NCBI RefSeq assembly: GCF_031191545.1
Contig: NZ_CP133472.1
Span: 1,178,001-1,242,000 of the forward strand
Direction: 5' to 3'
DNA from: Schaalia odontolytica
GTDB lineage: Bacteria; Actinomycetota; Actinomycetes; Actinomycetales; Actinomycetaceae
DNA length: 64,000 nt
In this document: positions 57,103 through 64,000 of the stretch, in pieces
How the letters are laid out: every line of letters starts with the position of its first letter
Position numbering within the stretch: the stretch's first letter is position 1
The notes under the pieces: generated by a model
What the model saw: only the letters and a program-made list of their open reading frames with translations
Database searches by the model: none
Told to the model about the DNA's origin: nothing
Program-made: the position numbers and the translations under genes

Positions 57103-58572
57103 ATGACTAGTGAGCACGTTGAGACTGGTGAGCCCCAGCAGGGTGGCGAAAAACTTCAGCGCACGCTGAAGAACCGCCACATCCAGCTGATCGCCATCGG
57201 TGGCGCGATTGGCACGGGCCTGTTCATGGGCTCGGGTAAGACGATCTCCGTCGCGGGTCCCTCGATCCTGCTGGTGTACATGATCATCGGCGCCGTCTTA
57301 TTCCTATTCATGCGCACCCTCGGCGAGCTGCTGCTCTCCGACCACAGGTACGCGACCTTCGCGGACATTGCCCGCGACCTCATCGGCCCGTGGGCCGGTT
57401 TCGTGACGGGGTGGACCTACTGGGCGTGCTGGGTTGTCACAGGAGTCGCCGACATGGTCGCAATTACGGGCTATGCGCGCTTCTGGTGGCCGGACCTGCC
57501 CGCCTGGATCCCCATCGGTGCCACGACGCTGTTGCTCTTCGCCCTCAACGCGATGACGGTCAAGGCGTTTGGCGAGACGGAGTTCTGGTTCGCCCTCATT
57601 AAGATCGTCGCGATCATCGCCCTGGTGGTCGTCGGTTTCGGCATGGTTGCCATGGGGACAGTCGACTCCGAAGGGACAGCGGCCGCGGTGTCGAACCTGT
57701 GGAGCCACGGAGGCTTCTTCCCGACCGGATTCACCGGCTTCCTCGGCGGCTTCCAGATCGCCCTCTTCGCCTTCATCGGCATCGAAATGGTCGGCACGAC
57801 CGTCGCAGAGACCGACGACCCGGACAACACCCTGCCTAAGGCCGTCAACTCCATCCCCGTGCGCATCATGCTGTTCTACGTGGCGGCGCTCGCGGCCATC
57901 ATGATGGTGACGCCGTGGGATCAGGTGAGCCCGGAGCGCTCCCCCTTCGTCACGATGTTCTCGTTGACCGGCCTGGGTGCCGCGGCCACGATCGTCAACC
58001 TGGTGGTCCTCTCCTCGGCGGCATCGAGCGCGAACTCGGGCATCTACTCCACGTCGCGCATGCTCTACGGCCTGGCCCGCCAGGAGCAGGCTCCCGGTGT
58101 CTTCGCCCGCCTGTCCAAGCACCACGTGCCCCTCAACGCACTGTTCCTGTCGTGCGTGTGCCTCCTGTCGGGCATCGTCATCATGGGGATGGGTGGCTCG
58201 ATCTCTGAGGCCTTCACCCTGGTGACCTCCGTGTCAGCCACCCTCTTCATGGGCGTGTGGGTCGTCATCGTCGTGTCCTACCTCGTCTACCTGCGCAAGC
58301 GCCCGCAGCTGCACAAGTCTTCACGATTCAAGGCCCCGGGCGGCGCGCTCAGCGCGTGGGTTGTCCTGGTGTTCATGGGCTGCATGGGCATCATCCTGGC
58401 GGCCTGGGACGATACTCGCCCCGGCCTGGTCTACTCCCTAATCTGGATCGCGTTCATCGTGGGCGCGGCTTTCGCGAACCGCCACTTCCTCCTGCGCCGC
58501 GCGTCGCGTGGGGTTCTGGGTGATGGTGGAACGGGCGTCGGGCCACATACCGGCCCTCACCTGCATGAGTAG
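57103..58572 (+). CDS. CycA-type amino acid permease (AAT family)
   Basis: The product has 489 residues from ATG 57103 with GGAAAGGGAAA. Twelve hydrophobic helices; the APC/AAT hallmark Gly-Gly-Ala-Ile-Gly-Thr-Gly-Leu-Phe near 33-41, preceded by Leu-Lys-Asn-Arg-His-Ile-Gln-Leu-Ile-Ala. Gly-Ile-Glu-Met-Val-Gly-Thr-Thr near 226 and Ser-Ala-Ala-Ser-Ser-Ala-Asn-Ser-Gly-Ile-Tyr-Ser near 305 are close to D-serine/D-alanine/glycine transporters. It imports small neutral amino acids with protons. It appears monocistronic; the TPP riboswitch follows. Confidence 0.9.
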   Translation: MTSEHVETGEPQQGGEKLQRTLKNRHIQLIAIGGAIGTGLFMGSGKTISVAGPSILLVYMIIGAVLFLFMRTLGELLLSDHRYATFADIARDLIGPWAGFVTGWTYWACWVVTGVADMVAITGYARFWWPDLPAWIPIGATTLLLFALNAMTVKAFGETEFWFALIKIVAIIALVVVGFGMVAMGTVDSEGTAAAVSNLWSHGGFFPTGFTGFLGGFQIALFAFIGIEMVGTTVAETDDPDNTLPKAVNSIPVRIMLFYVAALAAIMMVTPWDQVSPERSPFVTMFSLTGLGAAATIVNLVVLSSAASSANSGIYSTSRMLYGLARQEQAPGVFARLSKHHVPLNALFLSCVCLLSGIVIMGMGGSISEAFTLVTSVSATLFMGVWVVIVVSYLVYLRKRPQLHKSSRFKAPGGALSAWVVLVFMGCMGIILAAWDDTRPGLVYSLIWIAFIVGAAFANRHFLLRRASRGVLGDGGTGVGPHTGPHLHE

Positions 58573-58596
58573 CGGAACACATAGTCAGTGACTATG

Positions 58597-58687
58597 CTTC
58601 CCATCGTGCCACGGGAGCTCGACGCGAGCTGAGAGGGGAACATCCCCCGACCGTAGAACCTGATCCGGATCATACCGGCGTAGGAAG
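58597..58687 (+). promoter_or_regulatory. TPP riboswitch (THI box)
   Basis: The conserved elements are present in order: GCTGAGAGG (58628-58636), ACCGTAGAACCTGATCCGGA (58650-58669) and TACCGGCGTAGGAAGG. The end helix CTTCC (58597-58601) pairs with GGAAG (58683-58687). It lies 48 bp before the YkoE start. TPP binding should shut off expression of the transporter operon. The distal GGAAGG could also mask or expose the ribosome site. Confidence 0.95.
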
Positions 58688-58734
58688 GCTCTTCCCTCGT
58701 GGCCGCCGTGCAACACGAAGGGAGTTTTACTCGC

Positions 58735-59334
58735 ATGGCCTCCACTGCCCCTTCCCTCCGCTGGAGGGTTATTGACATCGTCACTGCCGCCATCTTGGGT
58801 GTCGCGTGTGGTCTCATTTTCGTCGTGTGGAACCAGGTCGGTGGTGCAGCCTATGAGATCCTCAAGGCCATCGCTCCCGGTCTGGGCGGCCTGGCGACTG
58901 GCATCTGGCTGCTGGGCGGCACGCTCGGCGGCTACATCATCCGTAAGCCCGGCGCGGCGCTCTTTGTCGAGCTGCTGGCCTCGATCGTTTCTACCGCCCT
59001 GGGTTCCCAGTGGGCCATCGAGACGATCTACTCGGGCCTGGCGCAGGGCCTCGGTGCTGAGATCGTCTTCGCCATCGTCGCCTACCGTCGCTTCAACGTG
59101 TGGGTGGCTTCGGCTGCGGGCGCGCTGGCTTTCGCGGTCGAATGGGTCCTCGAGCTCATCGTGTTCGGCAACATCGAGAAGGGCGCGTTCTACAACGCGT
59201 GCTACCTGCTCTTCGGCGTCCTGTCCGGCATTGTCCTGGCGGGAGTGCTCGCGTGGGCGCTGACGAGCGCGCTGGCGAAGACGGGAGCCCTGGACCGCTT
59301 CGCTTCCGGCCGTGGAGCGCGCGAGCTTGTCTGA
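58735..59334 (+). CDS. ykoE: ECF transporter S component, YkoE-type (thiamine precursor)
   Basis: The product has 199 residues from ATG 58735. Five to six hydrophobic helices with Val-Ala-Cys-Gly-Leu-Ile-Phe-Val-Val-Trp-Asn near 23-33, Gly-Gly-Tyr-Ile-Ile-Arg-Lys-Pro-Gly-Ala-Ala near 63-75 and Ser-Gly-Leu-Ala-Gln-Gly-Leu-Gly-Ala-Glu near 100, the YkoE pattern. Under a TPP riboswitch it binds a thiamine precursor, probably hydroxymethylpyrimidine (established for YkoE). Its 3' end overlaps the energising module gene by 23 bp. Confidence 0.92.
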   Translation: MASTAPSLRWRVIDIVTAAILGVACGLIFVVWNQVGGAAYEILKAIAPGLGGLATGIWLLGGTLGGYIIRKPGAALFVELLASIVSTALGSQWAIETIYSGLAQGLGAEIVFAIVAYRRFNVWVASAAGALAFAVEWVLELIVFGNIEKGAFYNACYLLFGVLSGIVLAGVLAWALTSALAKTGALDRFASGRGARELV

Positions 59335-61765
59335 TTTCCGCTCCAAGGACGAGGCCCACTCCGCCTCCACCACGCCCGCGTCCTTCCCCGGTGCCTCGGT
59401 TGCGCCGGGTGAGGGGGCGGGCGCGCGCGTGTGCGCGCGCGGCTGGGGGTGGCGTCACGCTGGACGCAAGAAAGCCGCGCTGGCCGATGTTGATCTTGAT
59501 ATCGCGCCGGGCGAGCGCGTGCTCGTGTTGGGCCCGTCCGGGTCGGGTAAGTCGACGCTCATGGGCGGTTTGGCCGGCCTGTTGGGCGGCGCCGAGGAGG
59601 GCGAGGCCACCGGCACGCTCACCGTCGACGGCGTTGCCCCGGCGCAGGCCAGGGGTCGCGTAGGCCTGCTCATGCAGGATCCCGAGGCCCAGGTGGTCCT
59701 CGCCCGCGTGGGCGACGACGTGGCCTTCGGCATGGAAAACATGGGGGTTGCGCGCGAGGAGATCTGGCCTCGAGTGGAGGAATCCCTCGAGGCCGTGGGC
59801 CTGAGCGTTCCCCTGGATCATTCGACGACGGAGCTGTCGGGCGGGCAGAAGCAGCGCCTGGCCCTGGCGTCGATTCTCGCCATGGGCCCGGGTTTGCTGC
59901 TCCTGGATGAGCCGACCGCGAACCTGGACCCGAGCGGCGTCGCCGAGGTGCGCGCCGCCGTCGAGGCGGTCGTCGAGCGAACGGGCGCGACGATGGTCGT
60001 CGTCGAGCATCGCGTGGACGTGTGGGCCTCGCTCGTGGATCGCGTCATCGTGGTCGCGGACGGTACGATCGCCGCCGACGGCCCGCTCGATGAGGTCCTT
60101 GAGAAGCAGGGCGACGCCCTGCGCGAGCGCGGCATTTGGCTGCCCGGCGACGATGTTGCAGCCGAGGTCGGCGCCGCGCCCGAGGTGTCCCCGGCCTCGT
60201 CCGAGGAGGCTCCTATCGCCCGTGTCGCAGACCTGACGATCGGCTACGACGCTGAGGCCCCCGCGCGAGAAGGCATCGACCTGACGATCGAGCGCGGTGT
60301 TTCCACCTGTATCGTTGGCGCGAACGGGGCCGGAAAGTCGACCTTCGCGCTGACGCTGGCGGGCCTCCTGCCGCCCATCGCGGGCACAGTCGAGGTTGAG
60401 ACCTCTGACGGCACGCGCGGCGACCCGCACGAGTGGCCGAGCAAGCAGCTCCTGGGACGCATGTCGATGGTCTTCCAGGAGCCCGAGTATCAGTTCCTGG
60501 CCTCCACCGTGGCCGAAGAACTTGCGATTGGCCCGCGCGCCGTCGGCATGAGCGAGGAGGAGATCGCTCCCCTCGTCGACGAGCACCTTGAGGCCCTGGG
60601 CCTGACTAAACTTGCGCGCGCCAACCCCATGACGCTGTCCGGCGGCGAGAAGCGCCGCCTGTCCGTGGCGACCGCGCTCATCAGCGCCCCCGAGCTGCTG
60701 ATCCTGGATGAGCCGACCTTCGGCCAGGACCGAGGCACGTGGCTGGGCCTCGTGCGCCTGCTGCGCAGTGCCCTCGATCGCGGCGTCACCCTGGTGTCGA
60801 TCACGCACGACCCCGCGTTCGTGGCCGCGATGGGCCAGCGCGTCATCGACCTCGGGCGGGTCGGCGCTCGCGGCGCGGCGCTCGCGGCTCGCACCGACGA
60901 GGCCGAGGCCACCTCGCCGGATCGCGCTGACTCGGAGGGGCCACGGGTTGAACGCAAGGAGAGCGCCGCTTCCTCGCGCGGCGCACGGGCCGGTGAGCGG
61001 CGCGGCATGCGAGGATTGCTCGCCCGGACCAACCCCGTTGCCCGCGTGCTTGCGCTCTTCGTGGCGACCACGCCGCTGCTGGCGACGATTGACCCGGTGA
61101 GCGCGGGCGTGGCCCTTGCTCTCGAACTCGCTCTGATGCCCCTGTCGGGCGTGTCAGCGCGCAGCTTCTTCCTGAAGGCGACGCCGCTCCTGGTGGCCGC
61201 GCCGCTGGGCGCGCTGTCCATGCTCCTGTACGCGGTTCCCGGTGGAACCGTCTACTGGCAACTCGGCCCGGCCGCGATCTCGGAGCATTCCATCTGGCTG
61301 GCTATCGGCATCGGCATCCGCATGTGCGCGATTGTCATCCCGGCGATCGCCCTGCTTGACCGCATCGACCCCACCGACATGGGTGACGGCCTCGCGCAGA
61401 TCGTGCGTCTGCCAGCCCGCCCCGTGCTGGCCTCGCTGGCGGGCGCGCGCATGACGGCACTCATGGCGGCCGACTGGAAGGCGCTTGAGCGGGCGCGGCG
61501 TGCCCGAGGCGTGGGCGACGCATCGCGCATTCGTTCCTTCCTGCGAGGTTCCTTCTCACTGCTCGTGTTCGCTCTGCGGCGTTCCGGCAAGCTGGCCACA
61601 ACCATGGAGGCCAGGGGCTTCGGCGCGGAGGGCACGCGCACGTGGGCGCGCGTCTCGCGCCTGCGCGTCTCGGACGCGGTCCTCATGGCTGTTGCCGTCG
61701 CCCTGCCCGCGATCGCGCTGGCCGCGAGCGTCTGGGCGGGCACCTTCGCCCTGGTGGGTCGATGA
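59312..61765 (+). CDS. ECF energising module, fused YkoD (two ATPase domains) and YkoC (T component)
   Basis: The product has 817 residues from GTG 59312. After a ~40-residue tail, ATPase 1 has Gly-Pro-Ser-Gly-Ser-Gly-Lys-Ser-Thr near 74, Leu-Ser-Gly-Gly-Gln near 174 and Leu-Asp-Glu-Pro-Thr near 197. ATPase 2 has Gly-Ala-Asn-Gly-Ala-Gly-Lys-Ser-Thr near 336, Leu-Ser-Gly-Gly-Glu-Lys and Leu-Asp-Glu-Pro-Thr near 466. Residues ~570-817 are a T component with membrane helices and Met-Glu-Ala-Arg-Gly-Phe-Gly near 767, preceded by a charged linker. YkoD and YkoC are usually separate proteins, so this is a natural fusion. It energises YkoE. Confidence 0.93.
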   Translation: MERASLSDFRSKDEAHSASTTPASFPGASVAPGEGAGARVCARGWGWRHAGRKKAALADVDLDIAPGERVLVLGPSGSGKSTLMGGLAGLLGGAEEGEATGTLTVDGVAPAQARGRVGLLMQDPEAQVVLARVGDDVAFGMENMGVAREEIWPRVEESLEAVGLSVPLDHSTTELSGGQKQRLALASILAMGPGLLLLDEPTANLDPSGVAEVRAAVEAVVERTGATMVVVEHRVDVWASLVDRVIVVADGTIAADGPLDEVLEKQGDALRERGIWLPGDDVAAEVGAAPEVSPASSEEAPIARVADLTIGYDAEAPAREGIDLTIERGVSTCIVGANGAGKSTFALTLAGLLPPIAGTVEVETSDGTRGDPHEWPSKQLLGRMSMVFQEPEYQFLASTVAEELAIGPRAVGMSEEEIAPLVDEHLEALGLTKLARANPMTLSGGEKRRLSVATALISAPELLILDEPTFGQDRGTWLGLVRLLRSALDRGVTLVSITHDPAFVAAMGQRVIDLGRVGARGAALAARTDEAEATSPDRADSEGPRVERKESAASSRGARAGERRGMRGLLARTNPVARVLALFVATTPLLATIDPVSAGVALALELALMPLSGVSARSFFLKATPLLVAAPLGALSMLLYAVPGGTVYWQLGPAAISEHSIWLAIGIGIRMCAIVIPAIALLDRIDPTDMGDGLAQIVRLPARPVLASLAGARMTALMAADWKALERARRARGVGDASRIRSFLRGSFSLLVFALRRSGKLATTMEARGFGAEGTRTWARVSRLRVSDAVLMAVAVALPAIALAASVWAGTFALVGR

Positions 61766-62355
61766 GCCACCTGACCTGGGAGGATGGGTGCGCCGGTGAG
61801 GGGCGTCTGGTCACCGTCCCCGTGACGGCGGGCCCCGAGGAGGCCGCCCGTGACCTCGCGCCGCACCTGCGCGCTGTGGCGGGGGAGTGTGCCACGGCCT
61901 CGTTCGGGGAAGCGCGGGAGGGGCGCGGCATGCCCGTCGTCACGATCGACGGCTACTCGGGCTCCGGGAAGTCCACGCTGGCTGCCGCCCTTGAGAGCTT
62001 GCTGGATGGCTGGCAGGTCCTCCACCTTGACGATTGGTACCCCGGGTGGGACGGGCTGGCCGAAGGCGCTCGCGTCGCGCGGCGAATCGCCGACGATGTG
62101 CGGGGAGGGCGAGCCTCCTACTACGAGGCATGGGACTGGGAGGCGGATGCGCCCGGAGCTACCGTCCGCGTCCCCCTCGCCCCGACGATCATCGAGGGGT
62201 GCGGTGCCATCGAGGCCGAGGCCGACCTCGCCATCTGGATCACAGACCCCGGGGAGGACGAGCGGCGCGCCCGGGCGCTCGCCCGAGACGGACAAACCTA
62301 TGCGCCTTACTGGCAGCGGTGGGCCTACCAGGATCTGGGGCGCCCGGTAAAATAG
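61762..62355 (+). CDS. P-loop kinase-like protein in the thiamine transporter operon
   Basis: The product has 197 residues; its ATG overlaps the previous stop (ATGA). Walker A Gly-Tyr-Ser-Gly-Ser-Gly-Lys-Ser-Thr lies at ~65-72 after a 55-residue N-terminal extension, then Leu-Asp-Asp-Trp-Tyr-Pro-Gly-Trp-Asp-Gly-Leu near 92 and Ile-Ile-Glu-Gly-Cys-Gly near 144, as in uridine-kinase-like P-loop NTPases. The Asp-Asp-Trp-Tyr segment suggests a small-molecule kinase. Translational coupling with the YkoDC fusion hints at a thiamine-precursor or nucleoside substrate, but this is inference. Confidence 0.82.
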   Translation: MSHLTWEDGCAGEGRLVTVPVTAGPEEAARDLAPHLRAVAGECATASFGEAREGRGMPVVTIDGYSGSGKSTLAAALESLLDGWQVLHLDDWYPGWDGLAEGARVARRIADDVRGGRASYYEAWDWEADAPGATVRVPLAPTIIEGCGAIEAEADLAIWITDPGEDERRARALARDGQTYAPYWQRWAYQDLGRPVK

Positions 62356-62359
62356 GCGC

Positions 62360-63883
62360 ATGATGCCGCCACACCCTGAAACGCCGCTGTGGGCGTGGCT
62401 CCTCTTAGGGGCCCTCGAGTTCGCCATCCGCGCTGTCGCCCTGGGCGTCGTGCCGAAGCACCGCCGCGCCTCGACCTCGACCGCGTGGCTGCTTCTGATC
62501 TTCCTGTGGCCCCTCGTGGGCGTGCCGCTCTACTTCATCTTTGGTTCGTGGTGGGCGATGGGGCGCCGACTGGACGATGATCCGGAGGCCCGCCAGCTCG
62601 TCGACGCCATCGTGGCCGCCTCGACCGCGTCCGAACCCGTGTCCTACCAGGTACCGGATGCTCCCGACGGCTTGCCCGCAGGCTCTGACGACGACACTGC
62701 GTCGATCATGCGCCTGTCGGGAAACCTGAGCGGTTTCCCCGCATCGGTGGGACGGGTCGGACAGCTCTACAATGACACCGCCGACACGTTCCGGGCGATG
62801 GCCGCCAGCGTAGATACGGCCACGCATCACGTGAACCTCCTGTACTACCAGACGTCCTGGGACGAGTACACGGCCCCCTTGTATGAGGCCCTCGAGCGCG
62901 CGGCGGCTCGTGGCGTCACCGTGCGCCTCCTCGTCGACCACCACGGCATGCGCACGATCCCCGGCTACAAGGATTTCCGTCGACGCCTGGGCACCAGTGG
63001 TATCGAGTGGCACGAGATGCTGCCCTTTGCGCCGCTGCGTGGGCAGATCCGACGTCCCGACCTGCGCAACCACCGCAAGATCCTGGTTGTCGACGGTCGC
63101 GAGGCCTACGTGGGTTCCCACAACCTCGTGGCCCCCGACTACGACACTCCCTCGTACGCGAAGGCCGGCATGCTCTACGACGACACGAGCGTGTCCGTCA
63201 CCGGCCCGATCGTCGCCCAGGTCCAGGCGGTCTTCGCCGTGGACTGGTACTACGCGTGCAAGGAGATCCTCACCGTCGACGTCCTCACCCCACCCGCCGC
63301 GCAGGTGGCCGCCGAGGGTGAGGACGAGCAGGCCTCGGCGATGCAGATTATCCCGTCCGGTCCCGCGTTCACGGGAGAGCCGAACCTGCGCGCCTTCGTC
63401 CACATGATTTCGTTGGCGCGCACGCACGTGTCGATCACGAGCCCCTACTTCATCCCGGACGAGGCGCTCATGACCGCCCTGACGAACGCGGCGCTGTCGG
63501 GCGTGGAGGTCGAGCTTTTCGTCTCCGAGCAATTCGACCAGTTCCTGGTCGGCCACGCGCAGCGCTCGTACTATGGGCCGCTGCTCAAGGCGGGCGTGCG
63601 CATCCACCTGTACCGCAAGCCGCGGATGCTGCACTCCAAGTACATGATCGTCGACGGCAGCCTGTGCTTCATTGGATCGTCCAACATGGATGTGCGCTCC
63701 TTCGGACTCAACTACGAGATCGTGCTCGTCGCCGACAGCTCGCGCCTGGTGGAGATGCTGCATGGCAACGACGAGCGCACACGTCAGCAGTCGCGCGAAC
63801 TGACCTACGAGGAGTGGCGCGGCCAGCCGTGGCACGTCCACTACGTCGACAACGTGTGCCGTCTGGGGAGTTCGCTCCTGTGA
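62360..63883 (+). CDS. cls: Cardiolipin synthase (phospholipase D family)
   Basis: The product has 507 residues. Two N-terminal membrane helices (~10-65) precede two HxKx4D motifs: His-Arg-Lys-Ile-Leu-Val-Val-Asp near 236 and His-Ser-Lys-Tyr-Met-Ile-Val-Asp near 425, each followed by Gly-Ser-x-Asn. This is the bacterial ClsA-type layout and usual length; it joins phosphatidyl groups at the membrane. TAAAAT ends six bases before the ATG with no ribosome site, so initiation may be leaderless. The following gene overlaps its stop (GTGA). Confidence 0.93.
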   Translation: MMPPHPETPLWAWLLLGALEFAIRAVALGVVPKHRRASTSTAWLLLIFLWPLVGVPLYFIFGSWWAMGRRLDDDPEARQLVDAIVAASTASEPVSYQVPDAPDGLPAGSDDDTASIMRLSGNLSGFPASVGRVGQLYNDTADTFRAMAASVDTATHHVNLLYYQTSWDEYTAPLYEALERAAARGVTVRLLVDHHGMRTIPGYKDFRRRLGTSGIEWHEMLPFAPLRGQIRRPDLRNHRKILVVDGREAYVGSHNLVAPDYDTPSYAKAGMLYDDTSVSVTGPIVAQVQAVFAVDWYYACKEILTVDVLTPPAAQVAAEGEDEQASAMQIIPSGPAFTGEPNLRAFVHMISLARTHVSITSPYFIPDEALMTALTNAALSGVEVELFVSEQFDQFLVGHAQRSYYGPLLKAGVRIHLYRKPRMLHSKYMIVDGSLCFIGSSNMDVRSFGLNYEIVLVADSSRLVEMLHGNDERTRQQSRELTYEEWRGQPWHVHYVDNVCRLGSSLL

Positions 63884-64000
63884 GCGCTCCCGACAACGAG
63901 GCTGTGGCGGGGCGCGCGGCCACCACTCATTCGTGTCCTCAGTACGGGGATCGTGACACGATATCGAACGGCGTGTCCGATTCCCTCGATGTGAACCCCT
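63880..64000 (+). CDS. Start of an unidentified gene, cut by the window edge
   Basis: GTG 63880 overlaps the cardiolipin synthase stop (GTGA) and has GGGGAG ten bases upstream. Forty codons remain open to the end of the window. The visible residues (Ser-Ala-Pro-Asp-Asn-Glu-Ala-Val-Ala-Gly...) look like a disordered N-terminus. Function cannot be assigned. Confidence 0.4.
   Translation, partial: MSAPDNEAVAGRAATTHSCPQYGDRDTISNGVSDSLDVNP

Noticed and set aside
59156-60808. 550-residue minus-strand frame opposite the YkoDC fusion
   Set aside because: Arg/Ala/His-rich antisense of a gene with clear ABC motifs on the + strand.
62405-63841. 478-residue minus-strand frame opposite the cardiolipin synthase gene
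   Set aside because: The + strand has both HxKx4D motifs; the antisense frame is low-complexity and has no start signal.
1-64000. tRNA, rRNA or phage integration sites
   Set aside because: I looked in the gaps flanking the defence island and the repeat region and saw no cloverleaf-like sequence, rRNA segment, integrase or att-like duplication; a dedicated tRNA search would settle it.

Overview
The window is high-GC DNA (about 60-65% by eye) with closely packed, translationally coupled operons, lipoprotein-anchored sugar-binding proteins and WXG100/SAV_915-type proteins. This points to an actinobacterium, and oral Actinomyces/Schaalia-like bacteria would be my first guess (inference only). 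I see no rRNA, tRNA or CRISPR array.

Region 1 (1-12641) is a defence island of lower and mixed GC. It holds an unknown small gene, a PD-(D/E)XK nuclease-like protein and nested dead ISL3-type insertion sequences. A type ISP restriction-modification enzyme follows, coupled to an OLD-type ATPase/TOPRIM nuclease that is broken by one amber codon. The island ends with a small membrane protein, a Thoeris ThsB-like TIR protein, and a HIT-domain protein with C-terminal membrane helices that overlaps the TIR gene by ATGA. The TIR + HIT-membrane pair is the best candidate here for an undescribed anti-phage signalling system.

Region 2 (12719-26199) holds a DeoR regulator and two paralogous CUT2 sugar ABC transporters, with a DhaK/DhaL-type ketose kinase and an RpiB/LacAB-type isomerase. 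It looks like uptake and phosphorylation of a short ketose (erythrulose- or dihydroxyacetone-like). Region 3 (26245-36990) is an L-rhamnose regulon: LacI regulator, third CUT2 transporter, RhaM, RhaI, RhaB and a divergent class II aldolase. Four matching operators (TGAAWCGWTTCA type) tie it together. Region 4 (37156-43996) holds an NhaC antiporter, a MalY/PatB-type lyase, XylB, XylA and a divergent ROK regulator, forming a D-xylose unit.

Region 5 (44016-47839) is a type VII secretion-like toxin cassette: SAV_915 protein, small WXG100-like partner, a 394-aa WXG100 protein with a membrane-type C-terminus, two copies of a 300-aa membrane protein (putative immunity), and a 49-aa peptide resembling the toxin tail. 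Region 6 (47973-55137) has an NmrA-type reductase, a DUF4956-VTC-Cthe_2159 surface/polyphosphate-type operon, RidA, a metal-binding His/Cys-rich DUF2249 protein and an SRPBCC protein.

Region 7 (55138-56285) has no gene. It contains a CTAG-rich tandem repeat, a G/T-rich stretch and two long iteron-like arrays arranged around inverted centres. Region 8 (56286-64000) carries a DUF2218 protein behind an iron-box-like site, a CycA-type permease, a TPP riboswitch controlling a YkoE/YkoDC-fusion thiamine-precursor ECF transporter plus a P-loop kinase, a cardiolipin synthase and the start of one more gene.
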